From contig OV050033.1 in NCBI GenBank assembly GCA_920105625.2, positions 115,715,700-115,779,699 of the forward strand: a stretch of 64,000 nucleotides of DNA. The letters run 5' to 3'. This DNA is from Clusia tigrina. Lineage: Eukaryota > Arthropoda > Insecta > Diptera > Clusiidae. Shown here one piece after another: positions 36,786-49,486 of this stretch (its first letter is position 1; each line of letters opens with the position of its first letter). The translations under genes and the position numbers were made by a program. Under the pieces are notes generated by a model. It saw only the letters and a list, made by a program, of their open reading frames with translations, was not told the origin of the DNA and made no database searches.

Positions 36786-39700
36786 CTCGAGCATCTTGTC
36801 AATTTAAGCTATCGCTCAAAGCTATGCTACACTTGAGTCCCAAATCAAACACTGACAAAACTTCAAATGGCCCTAACTTCTATACGGTACGTCCTAAACC
36901 TTGAAATTTTGTAACAATAAAGTACTCGAGCCTCTTATCAATTTAAGCTATCGCTCAAAGCTATGCTACCCTTGACTCCCAAATCAAACACTGATAAAAC
37001 TTCAAATGGCCCTAACTTCTCTACGGTACGTCCTACACCTATCAAAGTTTGCAACATACAAATGCTTGTAACATTTTACTGGAGCTTCATAAAACTTTGA
37101 AATTTTGTAACAATAAAGTACTCGAGCCTCTTATCAATTTAAGCTATCAGTCAAAGCTATACTACCCTTGATCATCAAACACTGATTAAACTTCAAATGG
37201 CCCTAACTTCTATACGGTACGTCCTAAACCTTGAAATTTTGTAACAATAAAGTACTCGAGCCTCTTGTCAATTTAAGCTCTCGCTCAAAGCTATGCTACC
37301 CTTAAGTCCCAAATCAAACATTGATAAAACTTCAAATGGCCCTAACTTCTATACGGTACGTCCTACACCTATTAAAGTTTGCAACATACAAATGCTTGTA
37401 ACCTTTTACTGCAGCGTCATAAAACCTGGAAATTTTGAAACAATAAAGTACTCGAGCCTCTTGTCAATTTTAGTTATCGCTCAAAGCTATGCTACCCTTG
37501 AGTCCCAAATCAAACACTGATAAAACTTCAAATGGCCCTAACTTCTATACGGTACGTCCTAAACCTTGAAATGACCCTAACTTCTATACGGTACGTCCTA
37601 CACCTATAAAAGTTTGCAACATACAAATGCTTGTGACTTTTTACGTCATAAAACCTTGAAATTTTGTAACAATAAAGTTCTCGAGCCTCTTGTCAATTTA
37701 AGCTATCGCTCAAAGCTATGCTACCCCTGAGTGCCAAATGAAACACTGATAAAACTTCAAATGGCCCTAACATCTATACGGTACGTCCTACACCTATCAA
37801 AGTATGCAACATACAAATGCTTGTATCTTTTTACTGGAGCGTCATAAACCGTGAAACTTTGTAACAATAAAGTACTCGAGCCTCTTATCAATTTAAGCTA
37901 TCAGTCAAAGCTATACTACCCTTGAGTCCCAAATCAAACACTGATTAAACTTCAAATGGCCCTAACTTCTATACGGTACGTCCTAAACCTTGAAATTTTG
38001 TAACAATAAAGTACTCGAGCCTCTTGTCATTTTAAGATATCGCTCAAAGCTATGCTACCCTTGAGTCCCAAATCAAACACTGATATAACTTCAAATGACC
38101 CTAACTTCTATACGGTACGTCCTACACCTATCAAAGTTTGCAACATACAAATGCTTGTAACTATTTACTGGAGCGTCATAGAACCTAGAAATTTTGTAAC
38201 AATAAAGTCCTCGAGCCTCTTGTCAATTTAAGCTATCGCTCAAAGCTATGCTACCCCTGAGTGCCAAATCAAAGACTGATAAAGCTTCAAATGGCCCTAA
38301 CTTCTATACGGTACGTCCTACACCTATCAAAGTATGCAACATACAAATGCTTGTATCTTTTTACTGGAGCGTCATAAACCTTGAAATTTTGTAACAATAA
38401 AGTACTCGAGCCAATTGTCAATTTAAGCTATCGCTCAAAGCTATGCTACCCCTGAGTGCCAAATCAAACACTGATAAAACTTCAAATGGCCCTAACTTCT
38501 ATACGGTACGTCCTACACCTATCAAAGTATGCAACATACAAATGCTTGTATCTTTTTACTGGAGCGTCATAAACCTTGAAATTTTGTAACAATAAAGTAA
38601 TCGAGCCTCTTGTCAATTTAAGCTATCGCTCAAAGCTATGCTACCCTTGAGTCCCAAATCAAACACTGATAAAACTTCAAATGGCCCTAACTTCTATACG
38701 GTACGTCCTACACCTATCAAAGTATGCAACATACAAATGCTTGTATCTTTTTACTGGAGCGTCATAAACCTTGAAATTTTGTAACAATAAAATAATCGAG
38801 CCTCTTGTCAATTTAAGCTATCGCTCAAAGCTATGCTACCCTTGAGTCCCAAATCAAACACTGATAAAACTTCAAATGGCCCTAACTACTATACGGTACG
38901 TCCTACACCTATCAAAGTTTGCAACATAGAAATGCTTGTAACTTTTTACTGGAGCGTCATAAAACATTGAAATTTTGTAACAATAAAGTTCTCGAGCCTC
39001 TTGTCAATTTAAGCTATCGCTCAAAGCTATGCTACCCCTGAGTGCCAAATCAAACACTGATAAAACTTCAAGTGGCCCTAACTTCTATACGGTACGTCCT
39101 ACACCTATCAAAGTATGCAACATACAAATGCTTGTATCTTTTTACTGGAGCGTCATAAACCTTGAAATTTTGTAACAATAAAGTACTCGAGCCTCTTGTC
39201 AATTTTAGCTATCGCTCAAAGCTATGCTACCCTTAAGTCCCAAATCAAACACTGATAAAACTTCAAATGGCCCTAACTTCTATACGATACGTCCTACACC
39301 TATCAAAGTTTGCAACATACAAATGCTTGTACCTTGAAATTTTGTAACAATAAAGTACTCGAGCCTCTTGTCAATTTAAGCTATCGCTCAAAGCTGTGCT
39401 ACCCTTGAGTCCCAAATCAAACACTGATAAAACTTCAAATGGCCCTAACTTCTATACGGTATGTCCTACACCTATCAAAGTATTCAACATACAAATGCTT
39501 GTATCTTTTTACTGGAGCGTCATAAACCTTGAAATTTTGTAACAATAAAGTACTCGAGCCTCTTGTCAATTTAAGCTATCGCTCAAAGCTATGCTACCCT
39601 TGAGTCCCTAAACAAACACTGATAAAACTTCAAATGGCCATTACTTCTATACGGTACGTCCTACACCTATCAAAGTTTGCAACATACAAATGCTTGTAAC

Positions 39701-40680
39701 TTTTTACTGGAGCGTCGTAAAACCTTAAAATTTTGTAACAATAAAGTACTCGAGCCTCTTGTCAATTTAAGCTATCGCTCAAAGCTATGCTACCCTTGAG
39801 TCCCAAATCAAAGACTGATGAAACTTCAAATGACCCTAGCTTCTATACGGTACGTCCTACACCTATCAAAGTTTGCAACATACAAATGCTTGTAACTTTT
39901 TACTGGAGCGTCATAAAACCTTGAAATTTTGTAACAATAAAGTACTCGAGCCTCTTGTCAATTTAAGCTATCACACAAAGCTATGCTACCCTTGGATCCC
40001 AAATCAAACACTGATAAAACTTCAAATGGCCCACACTTCTATACGGTACGTCCTACACCTATCCAAGTTTGCAACATACAAATGCTTGTAAGTTTTTACT
40101 GGAGCGTCATAAAACCTTGAAATTTTGTAACAATAAAGTTCTCGAGCCTCTTATCAATTTAAGCTATCGCTCAAGGCTATGCTACCCCTGAGTGCCAAAT
40201 CAAACACTGATAAAACTTCAAATGGCCCTAACTTCTATACGGTACGTCCTACACCTATCAAATTATGCAACATACAAATGCTTGTAACTTTTTACTGGAG
40301 CGTCATAAACCTTGAAATTTTGTAACAATAAAGTACTCGAGCCTCTTGTCAATTTAAGCTATCGCTCAAAGCTTTGCCACCCTTGAGTCCCAAATCAAAC
40401 ACTGATAAAACTTCAAATGGCCCTAACTTCTATACGGTACGTCCTACACCTATTAAAGTTTGCAACATACAAATGCTTGTAGCTTCTTACTGGAGCGTCA
40501 TAAAACCTTGAAATTTTGTAACAATATAGTACTCGAGCCTCTTGTCAATTTAAGCTATCGCTCAAAGCAATGCTACCCTTGAGTCCCAAATAAGACACTG
40601 ATAAAACTTCAAATGGCCCTAACTTCTATACGGTACGTCCTACACCTATCAAAGTTTGCAACATACAAATGCTTGTAACT
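36786..40680 (+). repeat. Composite 7.7-kb unit, partial copy 2
   Basis: This repeats 29061-32955 with a 7725-bp offset, including the chimeric insertion (37526-37754), catagaaatg, the 172-bp monomer (39261) and the BamHI monomer. At about 40680 the match ends inside box B: the sequence changes to gtaactatttactgg with catagaacc, which belongs to an earlier monomer of the same unit (30364 and 38089). This marks an unequal-exchange junction. Confidence 0.85.
37526..37754 (+). repeat. Second copy of the chimeric 229-bp insertion
   Basis: It has the same 39-bp stub, cttgaaatgaccc junction and 6-bp loss in box B as 29801-30029. A small private change is cctataaaag for cctatcaaag. It shows that the insertion existed before the 7725-bp duplication. 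Confidence 0.88.
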
Positions 40681-43600
40681 ATTTACTGGAGCGTCATAGA
40701 ACCTAGAAATTTTGTAACAATAAAGTCCTCGAGCCTCTTGTCAATTTAAGCTATCGCTCAAAGCTATGCTACCCCTGAGTGCCAAATCAAAGACTGATAA
40801 AGCTTCAAATGGCCCTAACTTCTATACGGTACGTCCTACACCTATCAAAGTATGCAACATACAAATGCTTGTATCTTTTTGCTGGAGCGTCATAAACCTT
40901 GAAATTTTGTAACAATAAAGTACTCGAGCCAATTGTCAATTTAAGCTATCGCTCAAAGCTATGCTACCCCTGAGTGCCAAATCAAACACTGATAAAACTT
41001 CAAATGGCCCTAACTTCTATACGGTACGTCCTACACCTATCAAAGTATGCAACATACAAATGCTTGTATCTTTTTACTGGAGCGTCATAAACCTTGAAAT
41101 TTTGTAACAATAAAGTAATCGAGCCTCTTGTCAATTTAAGCTATCGCTCAAAGCTATGCTACCCTTGAGTCCCAAATCAAACACTGATAAAACTTCAAAT
41201 GGCCCTAACTTCTATACGGTACGTCCTACACCTATCAAAGTATGCAACATACAAATGCTTGTATCTTTTTACTGGAGCGTCATAAACCTTGAAATTTTGT
41301 AACAATAAAATAATCGAGCCTCTTGTCAATTTAAGCTATCGCTCAAAGCTATGCTACCCTTGAGTCCCAAATCAAACACTGATAAAACTTCAAATGGCCC
41401 TAACTACTATACGGTACGTCCTACACCTATCAAAGTTTGCAACATAGAAATGCTTGTAACTTTTTACTGGAGCGTCATAAAACATTGAAATTTTGTAACA
41501 ATAAAGTTCTCGAGCCTCTTGTCAATTTAAGCTATCGCTCAAAGCTATACTACCCCTGAGTGCCAAATCAAACACTGATAAAACTTCAAGTGGCCCTAAC
41601 TTCTATACGGTACGTCCTACACCTATCAAAGTATGCAACATACAAATGCTTGTATCTTTTTACTGGAGCGTCATAAACCTTGAAATTTTGTAACAATAAA
41701 GTACTCGAGCCTCTTGTCAATTTTAGCTATCGCTCAAAGCTATGCTACCCTTAAGTCCCAAATCAAACACTGATAAAACTTCAAATGGCCCTAACTTCTA
41801 TACGATACGTCCTACACCTATCAAAGTTTGCAACATACAAATGCTTGTACCTTGAAATTTTGTAACAATAAAGTACTCGAGCCTCTTGTCAATTTAAGCT
41901 ATGGCTCAAAGCTGTGCTACCCTTGAGTCCCAAATCAAACACTGATAAAACTTCAAATGGCCCTAACTTCTATACGGTATGTCCTACACCTATCAAAGTA
42001 TTCAACATACAAATGCTTGTATCTTTTTACTGGAGCGTCATAAACCTTGAAATTTTGTAACAATAAAGTACTCGAGCCTCTTGTCAATTTAAGCTATCGC
42101 TCAAAGCTATGCTACCCTTGAGTCCCTAAACAAACACTGATAAAACTTCAAATGGCCATTACTTCTATACGGTACGTCCTACACCTATCAAAGTTTGCAA
42201 CATACAAATGCTTGTAACTTTTTACTGGAGCGTCGTAAAACCTTAAAATTTTGTAACAATAAAGTACTCGAGCCTCTTGTCAATTTAAGCTATCGCTCAA
42301 AGCTATGCTACCCTTGAGTCCCAAATCAAAGACTGATGAAACTTCAAATGACCCTGACTTCTATACGGTACGTCCTACACCTATCAAAGTTTGCAACATA
42401 CAAATGCTTGTAACTTTTTACTGGAGCGTCATAAAACCTTGAAATTTTGTAACAATAAAGTACTCGAGCCTCTTGTCAATTTAAGCTATCACACAAAGCT
42501 ATGCTACCCTTGGATCCCAAATCAAACACTGATAAAACTTCAAATGGCCCACACTTCTATACGGTACGTCCTACACCTATCCAAGTTTGCAACATACAAA
42601 TGCTTGTAAGTTTTTACTGGAGCGTCATAAAACCTTGAAATTTTGTAACAATAAAGTTCTCGAGCCTCTTATCAATTTAAGCTATCGCTCAAGGCTATGC
42701 TACCCCTGAGTGCCAAATCAAACACTGATAAAACTTCAAATGGCCCTAACATCTATACGGTACGTCCTACACCTATCAAAGTATGCAACATACAAATGCT
42801 TGTAACTTTTTACTGGAGCGTCATAAACCTTGAAATTTTGTAACAATAAAGTACTCGAGCCTCTTGTCAATTTAAGCTATCGCTCAAAGCTTTGCCACCC
42901 TTGAGTCCCAAATCAAACACTGATAAAACTTCAAATGGCCCTAACTTCTATACGGTACGTCCTACACCTATTAAAGTTTGCAACATACAAATGCTTGTAG
43001 CTTCTTACTGGAGCGTCATAAAACCTTGAAATTTTGTAACAATATAGTACTCGAGCCTCTTGTCAATTTAAGCTATCGCTCAAAGCAATGCTACCCTTGA
43101 GTCCCAAATAAGACACTGATAAAACTTCAAATGGCCCTAACTTCTATACGGTACGTCCTACACCTATCAAAGTTTGCAACATACAAATGCTTGTAACTTT
43201 TTACTGGAGCGTCATAAAACCTTGAAATTTTGTAACGATAAAGCACTCGAGCATCTGGTCAATTTAAGCTATCGCTCAAAGCTATGCTACCCTTGAGTCC
43301 CAAATCAAACACTGATAAAACTTCAAATGGCCCTAACTTCTATACGGTACGTCCTAAACCTTGAAATTTTGTAACAATAAAGTACTCGAGCCTCTTGTCA
43401 ATTTAAGCTCTCGCTCAAAGCTATGCTACCAAATCAAACACTGATAAAACTTCAAATGGCCCTAACTTCTATACGGTACGTCCTACACCTATTAAAGTTT
43501 GCAACATACAAATGCTTGTAGCTTTAACTGGAGCGGCATAAACCTTGAAATTTTGTAACAATAAAGTACTCGAGCCTCTTGTCAATTTAAGCTATCGCTC

Positions 43601-46600
43601 AAAGGTATGCTACCCTTGAGTCCCAAATCAAACACTGATAAAACTTCAAATGGCCCTAAATTCTATACGATACGTCCTACACCTATTAAAATTTGCAACA
43701 TACAAATGCATGTAACTTTTTACTGGAGCGTCGTAAAACCTTGAAATTTTGTAACAATAAAGTTCTCGAGCCTCTTATCAATTTAAGCTATCAGTCAAAG
43801 CTATACTACCCTTGAGTCCCAAATCAAACACTGATTAAACTTCAAATGGCCCTAACTTCTATACGGTACATCCTACACCTATCAAAGTTTGCAACATACA
43901 AATGCTTGTAACTTTTTACTGGAGCGTCATAAAACCTTGAAATTTTGTAACAATAAAGTACTCGAGCCTCTTGTCAATTTAAGCTATCGCTCAAAGCTAT
44001 GCTACCCTTGAGTCCCAAATCAAACATTGATAAAACTTCAAATGGCCGTAACTTCTATACGGTACGTCCTACTCCTATTAAAGTTTGCAACATACAAATG
44101 CTTGTAGCTTTTTACTTGAGCGTCATAAAACCTTGAAATTTTGTAACAATAAAGTACTCGAGCCTCTTGTCAATTTAAGCTATCGCTCAAAGCAATGCTA
44201 CCCTGGAGTCCCAAATCAAACACTGATAAAACTTCAAATGGCCCTAACTTCTATACGGTACGTCCTACACCTATCAAAATTTGCAACATACAAATGCTTG
44301 TAACTTTTTACTGGAGCGTCATAAAACCTTGAAATTTTGAAACAATAAAGATACTCGAGCATCTTGTCAATTTAAGCTATCGCTCAAAGCTATGCTACCC
44401 TTGAGTCCCAAATCAAACACTGACAAAACTTCAAATGGCCCTAACTTCTATACGGTACGTCCTAAACCTTGAAATTTTGTAACAATAAAGTACTCGAGCC
44501 TCTTGTCAATTTAAGCTCTCGCTCAAAGCTATGCTACCCTTAAGTCCCAAATCAAACACTGATAAAACTTCAAATGGCCCTAATTTCTATACGGTACGTC
44601 CTATACCCATCAAAGTTTGCAACATACAAATGCTTGTAACTTTTTACTGGAGCGTCATAAAACCTTGAAATTTTGTAACAATAAAGTACTCGAGCCTCTT
44701 GTCAATTTAAGCTATCGCTCAAAGCTATGCTACCCTTGAGTCCCAAATCAAACACTGATAAAACTTCAAATGGCCCTACCTTCTATACGGTACGTCCTAC
44801 ACCTATCAAAGTTTCCAACATACAAATGCTTGTAACTTTTTACTGGAGCGTCATAAAACCTTGAAATTTTGTAACAAAAAAGTACTCGAGCCTCTTGTCA
44901 ATTTAAGCTATCGCTCAAAGCAATGCTACCCTGGAGTCCCAAATCAAACACTGATAAAACTTCAAATGGCCCTAACTTCTATACGGTACGTCCTACACCT
45001 ATCAAAATTTGCAACATACAAATGCTTGTAACTTTTTACTTGAGCGTCATAAAACCTTGAAATTTTCAAACAATAAAGTACTCGAGCATCTTGTCAATTT
45101 AAGCTATCGCTCAAAGCTATGCTACCCTTGAGTCCCAAATCAAACACTGACAAAACTTCAAATGGCCCTAACTTCTATACGGTACGTCCTAAACCTTGAA
45201 ATTTTGTAACAATAAAGTTCTCGAGCCTCTTATCAATTTAAGCTATCGCTCAAAGCTATGCTACCCTTGAGTCCCAAATAAAACACTGATAAAACTTCAA
45301 ATGGCCCTAACTTCTATACGGTACGTCCTACACCTATCATAGTTTGCAACATACAAATGCTTGTAACTTTTTACTGGAGCGTCATAAAACATTGAAATTT
45401 TGTAACAATAAAGTACTCGAGCCTCTTATCAATTTAAGCTATCAGTCAAAGCTATACTACCCTTGATCATCAAACACTGATTAAACTTCAAATGGCCCTA
45501 ACTTCTATACGGTACGTCCTAAACCTTGAAATTTTGTAACAATAAAGTACTCGAGCCTCTTGTCAAGTTAAGCTCTCGCTCAAAGCATTGCTACCCTTAA
45601 GTCCCAAATCAAACATTGATAAAACTTCAAATGGCCCTAACTTCTATACGGTACGTCCTACACCTATCAAAGTTTGCAGCATACAAATGCTTGTAACTTT
45701 TTACTGGAGCGTCATAAAACCTTGAAATTTTGTAACAATAAAGTACTCGAGCCTCTTGTCAATTTAAGTTATCGCTCAAAGCTATGCTACCCTTGAGTCC
45801 CAAATCAAACACTGATAAAACTTCAAATGGCCCTAACTTCTATACGGTACGTCCTACAACTATCAAAGTTTTCAACATACAAATGCTTGTAACTTTTTAC
45901 TGGAGCGTCATAAAACCTTGAAATTTTGTAACAATAAAGTTCTCGAGCCTCTTGTCAATTTAAGCTATCGCTCAAAGCTATGCTACCCCTGAGTGCCAAA
46001 TGAAATACTGATAAAACTTCGAATGGCCCTAACATCTATACGGTACGTCCTACACCTATCAAAGTATGCAACATACAAATGCTTGTATCTTTTTACTGGA
46101 GCGTCATAAACCGTGAAATTTTGTAATAATAAAGTACTCGAGCCTCTTATCAATTTAAGCTATCAGTCAAAGCTATACTACCCTTGGGTCCCAAATCAAA
46201 CACTGATTAAACTTCAAATGGCCCTAACTTCTATACGGTACGTCCTAAACCTTGAAATTTTGTAACAATAAAGTTCTCGAGTCTCTTGTCAATTTAAGCT
46301 ATCGCTCAATGCTATGCTACCCCTGAGTGCCAAATCAAGCACTGATAAAACTTCAAATGGCCCTAACTTCTATACGGTACGTCCTACACCTATCAAAGTA
46401 TGCAACATACAAATGCTTGTAACTTTTTACTGGAGCGTCATAAAGCTTGAAATTTTGTAACAATAAAGTACTCGAGCCTCTTGTCAATTTAAGCTATCGC
46501 TCAAAGCTATGCTACCCCTGAGTGCCAAATCAAACACTGATAAAACTTCAAGTGGCCCTAACTTCTATACGGTACGTCGTACACCTATCAAAGTATGCAA

Positions 46601-46957
46601 CATACAAATGCTTGTATCTTTTTACTGGAGCGTCATAAACCTTGAAATTTTGTAACAATAAAGTACTCGAGCCTCTTGTCAATTTTAGCTATCGCTCAAA
46701 GCTATGCTACCCTTAAGTCCCAAAATCAAACACTGATAAAACTTCAAATGGCCCTAACTTCTATACGGTACGTCCTACACCTATCAAAGTTTGCAACATA
46801 CAAATGCTTGTACCTTGAAATTTTGTAACAATAAAGTAATCGAGCCTCTTGTCAATTTAAGCTATCGCTCAAAGCTATGCTACCCTTGAGTCCCAAATGA
46901 AACACTGATGAAACTACAAATGGCCCTAACTTCTATACGGTACGTCCTACACCTATC
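40681..46957 (+). repeat. Composite unit, partial copy 3
   Basis: This follows 30438-36707 with an offset of 10243 bp, which becomes 10250 after the 7-bp deletion private to the other copy. Its first 2.5 kb also repeat about 38163-40680 with a 2518-bp offset. Markers kept include gagccaattg, catagaaatg, the 172-bp monomer (41779), BamHI, the 129-bp short monomer (43321), ggccgtaac, gtttccaac, ttttcaaac, the short / 191-bp / short trio (45156), cttcgaatgg (46017) and gtaatcgag (46742). Confidence 0.86.
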
Positions 46958-49486
46958 AAAGTTTGCAACATACAAATGCTTGTAACTTTTTACTGGAGCG
47001 TCATAAAACCTTGAAATTTTGTAACAATAAAGTACTCGAGCCTCTTTTCAATTAAAGCTCGCGCTCAAAGCTATGCTACCCTTAAGTCCCAAATCAAACA
47101 CTGATGAAACTTCAAATGGCCCTAACTTCTATACGGTACGTCCTACACCTATTAAAGTTTGCAACATACAAATGCTTGTAGCTTTTTACTTGAGCGTCAT
47201 AAAACCTTGAAATTTTGTAACAATAAAGTACTCGAGCCTCTTCTCAATTTAAGCTATCACTCAAAGCAATGCTACCCTGGAGTCCCAAATCAAACACTGA
47301 TAAAACTTCAAATGGCCCTAACTTCGATACGGTACGTCCTACACCTATCAAAATTTGCAACATACAAATGCTTGTAACTTTTTACTGGAGCGTCATAAAA
47401 CCTTGAAATTTTTAAACAATAAAGATACTCGAGCATCTTGTCAATTTAAGCTATCGCTCAAAGCTATGCTACCCTTGAGTCCCAAATCAAACACTGACAA
47501 AACTTCAAATGGCCATAACTTCTATACGGTACGTCCTAAACCTTGAAATTTTGTAACAATAAAGTACTCGAGCCTCTTGTCAATTTAAGCTCTCGCTCAA
47601 AGCTATGCTACCCTTAAGTCCCAAATCAAACACTGATAAAACTTCAAATGGCCCTAACTTCTATACGGTACGTCCTATACCCATCAAAGTTTGCAACATA
47701 CAAATGCTTGTAACATTTTACTGGAGCGTCATAAAACCTTGAAATTTTGTAACAATAAAGTACTCGAGCCTCTTGTCAATTTAAGCTCTCGCTCAAAGCT
47801 ATGCTACCCCTGAGTGCCAAATGAAATACTGATAAAACTTCGAATGGCCCTAACATCTATACGGTACGTCCTACACCTATCAAAGTATGCAACATACAAA
47901 TGCTTGTATCTTTTTACTGGAGCGTCATAAACCGTGAAATTTTGTAATAATAAAGTACTCGAGCCTCTTATCAATTTAAGCTATCAGTCAAAGCTATACT
48001 ACCCTTGAGTCCCAAATCAAACACTGATTAAACTTCAAATGGCCCTAACTTCTATACGGTACGTCCTAAACCTTGAAATTTTGTAACAATAAAGTTCTCG
48101 AGTCTCTTGTCAATTTAAGCTATCGCTCAATGCTATGCTACCCCTGAGTGCCAAATCAAGCACTGATAAAACTTCAAATGGCCCTAACTTCTATACGGTA
48201 CGTCCTACACCTATCAAAGTATGCAACATACAAATGCTTGTAACTTTTTACTGGAGCGTCATAAAGCTTGAAATTTTGTAACAATAAAGTACTCGAGCCT
48301 CTTGTCAATTTAAGCTATCGCTCAAAGCTATGCTACCCCTGAGTGCCAAATCAAACACTGATAAAACTTCAAGTGGCCCTAACTTCTATACGGTACGTCC
48401 TACACCTATCAAAGTTTGCAACATACAAATGCTTGTACCTTTTTACTGGAGCGTCATAAAACCTTGAAATTTTGTAACAATAAAGTACTCGAGCCTCTTT
48501 TCAATTAAAGCTCGCGCTCAAAGCTATGCTACCCTTAAGTCCCAAATCAAACACTGATGAAACTTCAAATGGCCCTAACTTCTATACGGTACGTCCTACA
48601 CCTATTAAAGTTTGCAACATACAAATGCTTGTAGCTTTTTACTTGAGCGTCATAAAACCTTGAAATTTTGTAACAATAAAGTACTCGAGCCTCTTCTCAA
48701 TTTAAGCTATCACTCAAAGCAATGCTACCCTGGAGTCCCAAATCAAACACTGATAAAACTTCAAATGGCCCTAACTTCGATACGGTACGTCCTACACCTA
48801 TCAAAATTTGCAACATACAAATGCTTGTAACTTTTTACTGGAGCGTCATAAAACCTTGAAATTTTTAAACAATAAAGATACTCGAGCATCTTGTCAATTT
48901 AAGCTATCGCTCAAAGCTATGCTACCCTTGAGTCCCAAATCAAACACTGACAAAACTTCAAATGGCCATAACTTCTATACGGTACGTCCTAAACCTTGAA
49001 ATTTTGTAACAATAAAGTACTCGAGCCTCTTGTCAATTTAAGCTCTCGCTCAAAGCTATGCTACCCTTAAGTCCCAAATCAAACACTGATAAAACTTCAA
49101 ATGGCCCTAACTTCTATACGGTACATCCTATACCCATCAAAGTTTGCAACATACAAATGCTTGTAACTTTTTACTGGAGCGTCATAAAACCTTGAAATTT
49201 TGTAACAATAAAGTACTCGAGCCTCTTGTCAATTTAAGCTATCGCTCAAAGCTATGCTACCCTTGAGTCCCAAATCAAACACTGATAAAACTTCAAATGG
49301 CCCTACCTTCTATACGGTACGTCCTACACCTATCAAAGTTTGCAACATACAGATGCTTGTAGCTTTTTACTGGAGCGTCACAAAACCTTGACATTTTGTA
49401 ACAATAAAGTACTCGAGCATATTGTCAATTTAAGCTATCGCTCAAAGCTATGCTACCCTTGAGTCCCAAATCAAACACTGACAAAA
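46958..49486 (+). repeat. 1453-bp tandem duplication region
   Basis: Two copies of a unit meet here: monomers 47110, 47306, the short monomer at 47503 and 47642 correspond to 48563, 48759, 48956 and 49095 (offset 1453). New markers are cctcttttcaattaaag with gctcgcgctc, cttctcaattt with tatcactc, acttcgatacgg, and ggccataac in the short monomer. Between the copies, 47838-48366 repeats 46017-46545 (offset 1821). The monomer at 49291 (acagatgc, cgtcacaaaacc, gagcatattg) starts a sub-family used again at 56138, 59019, 60981 and 62803. Confidence 0.83.
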
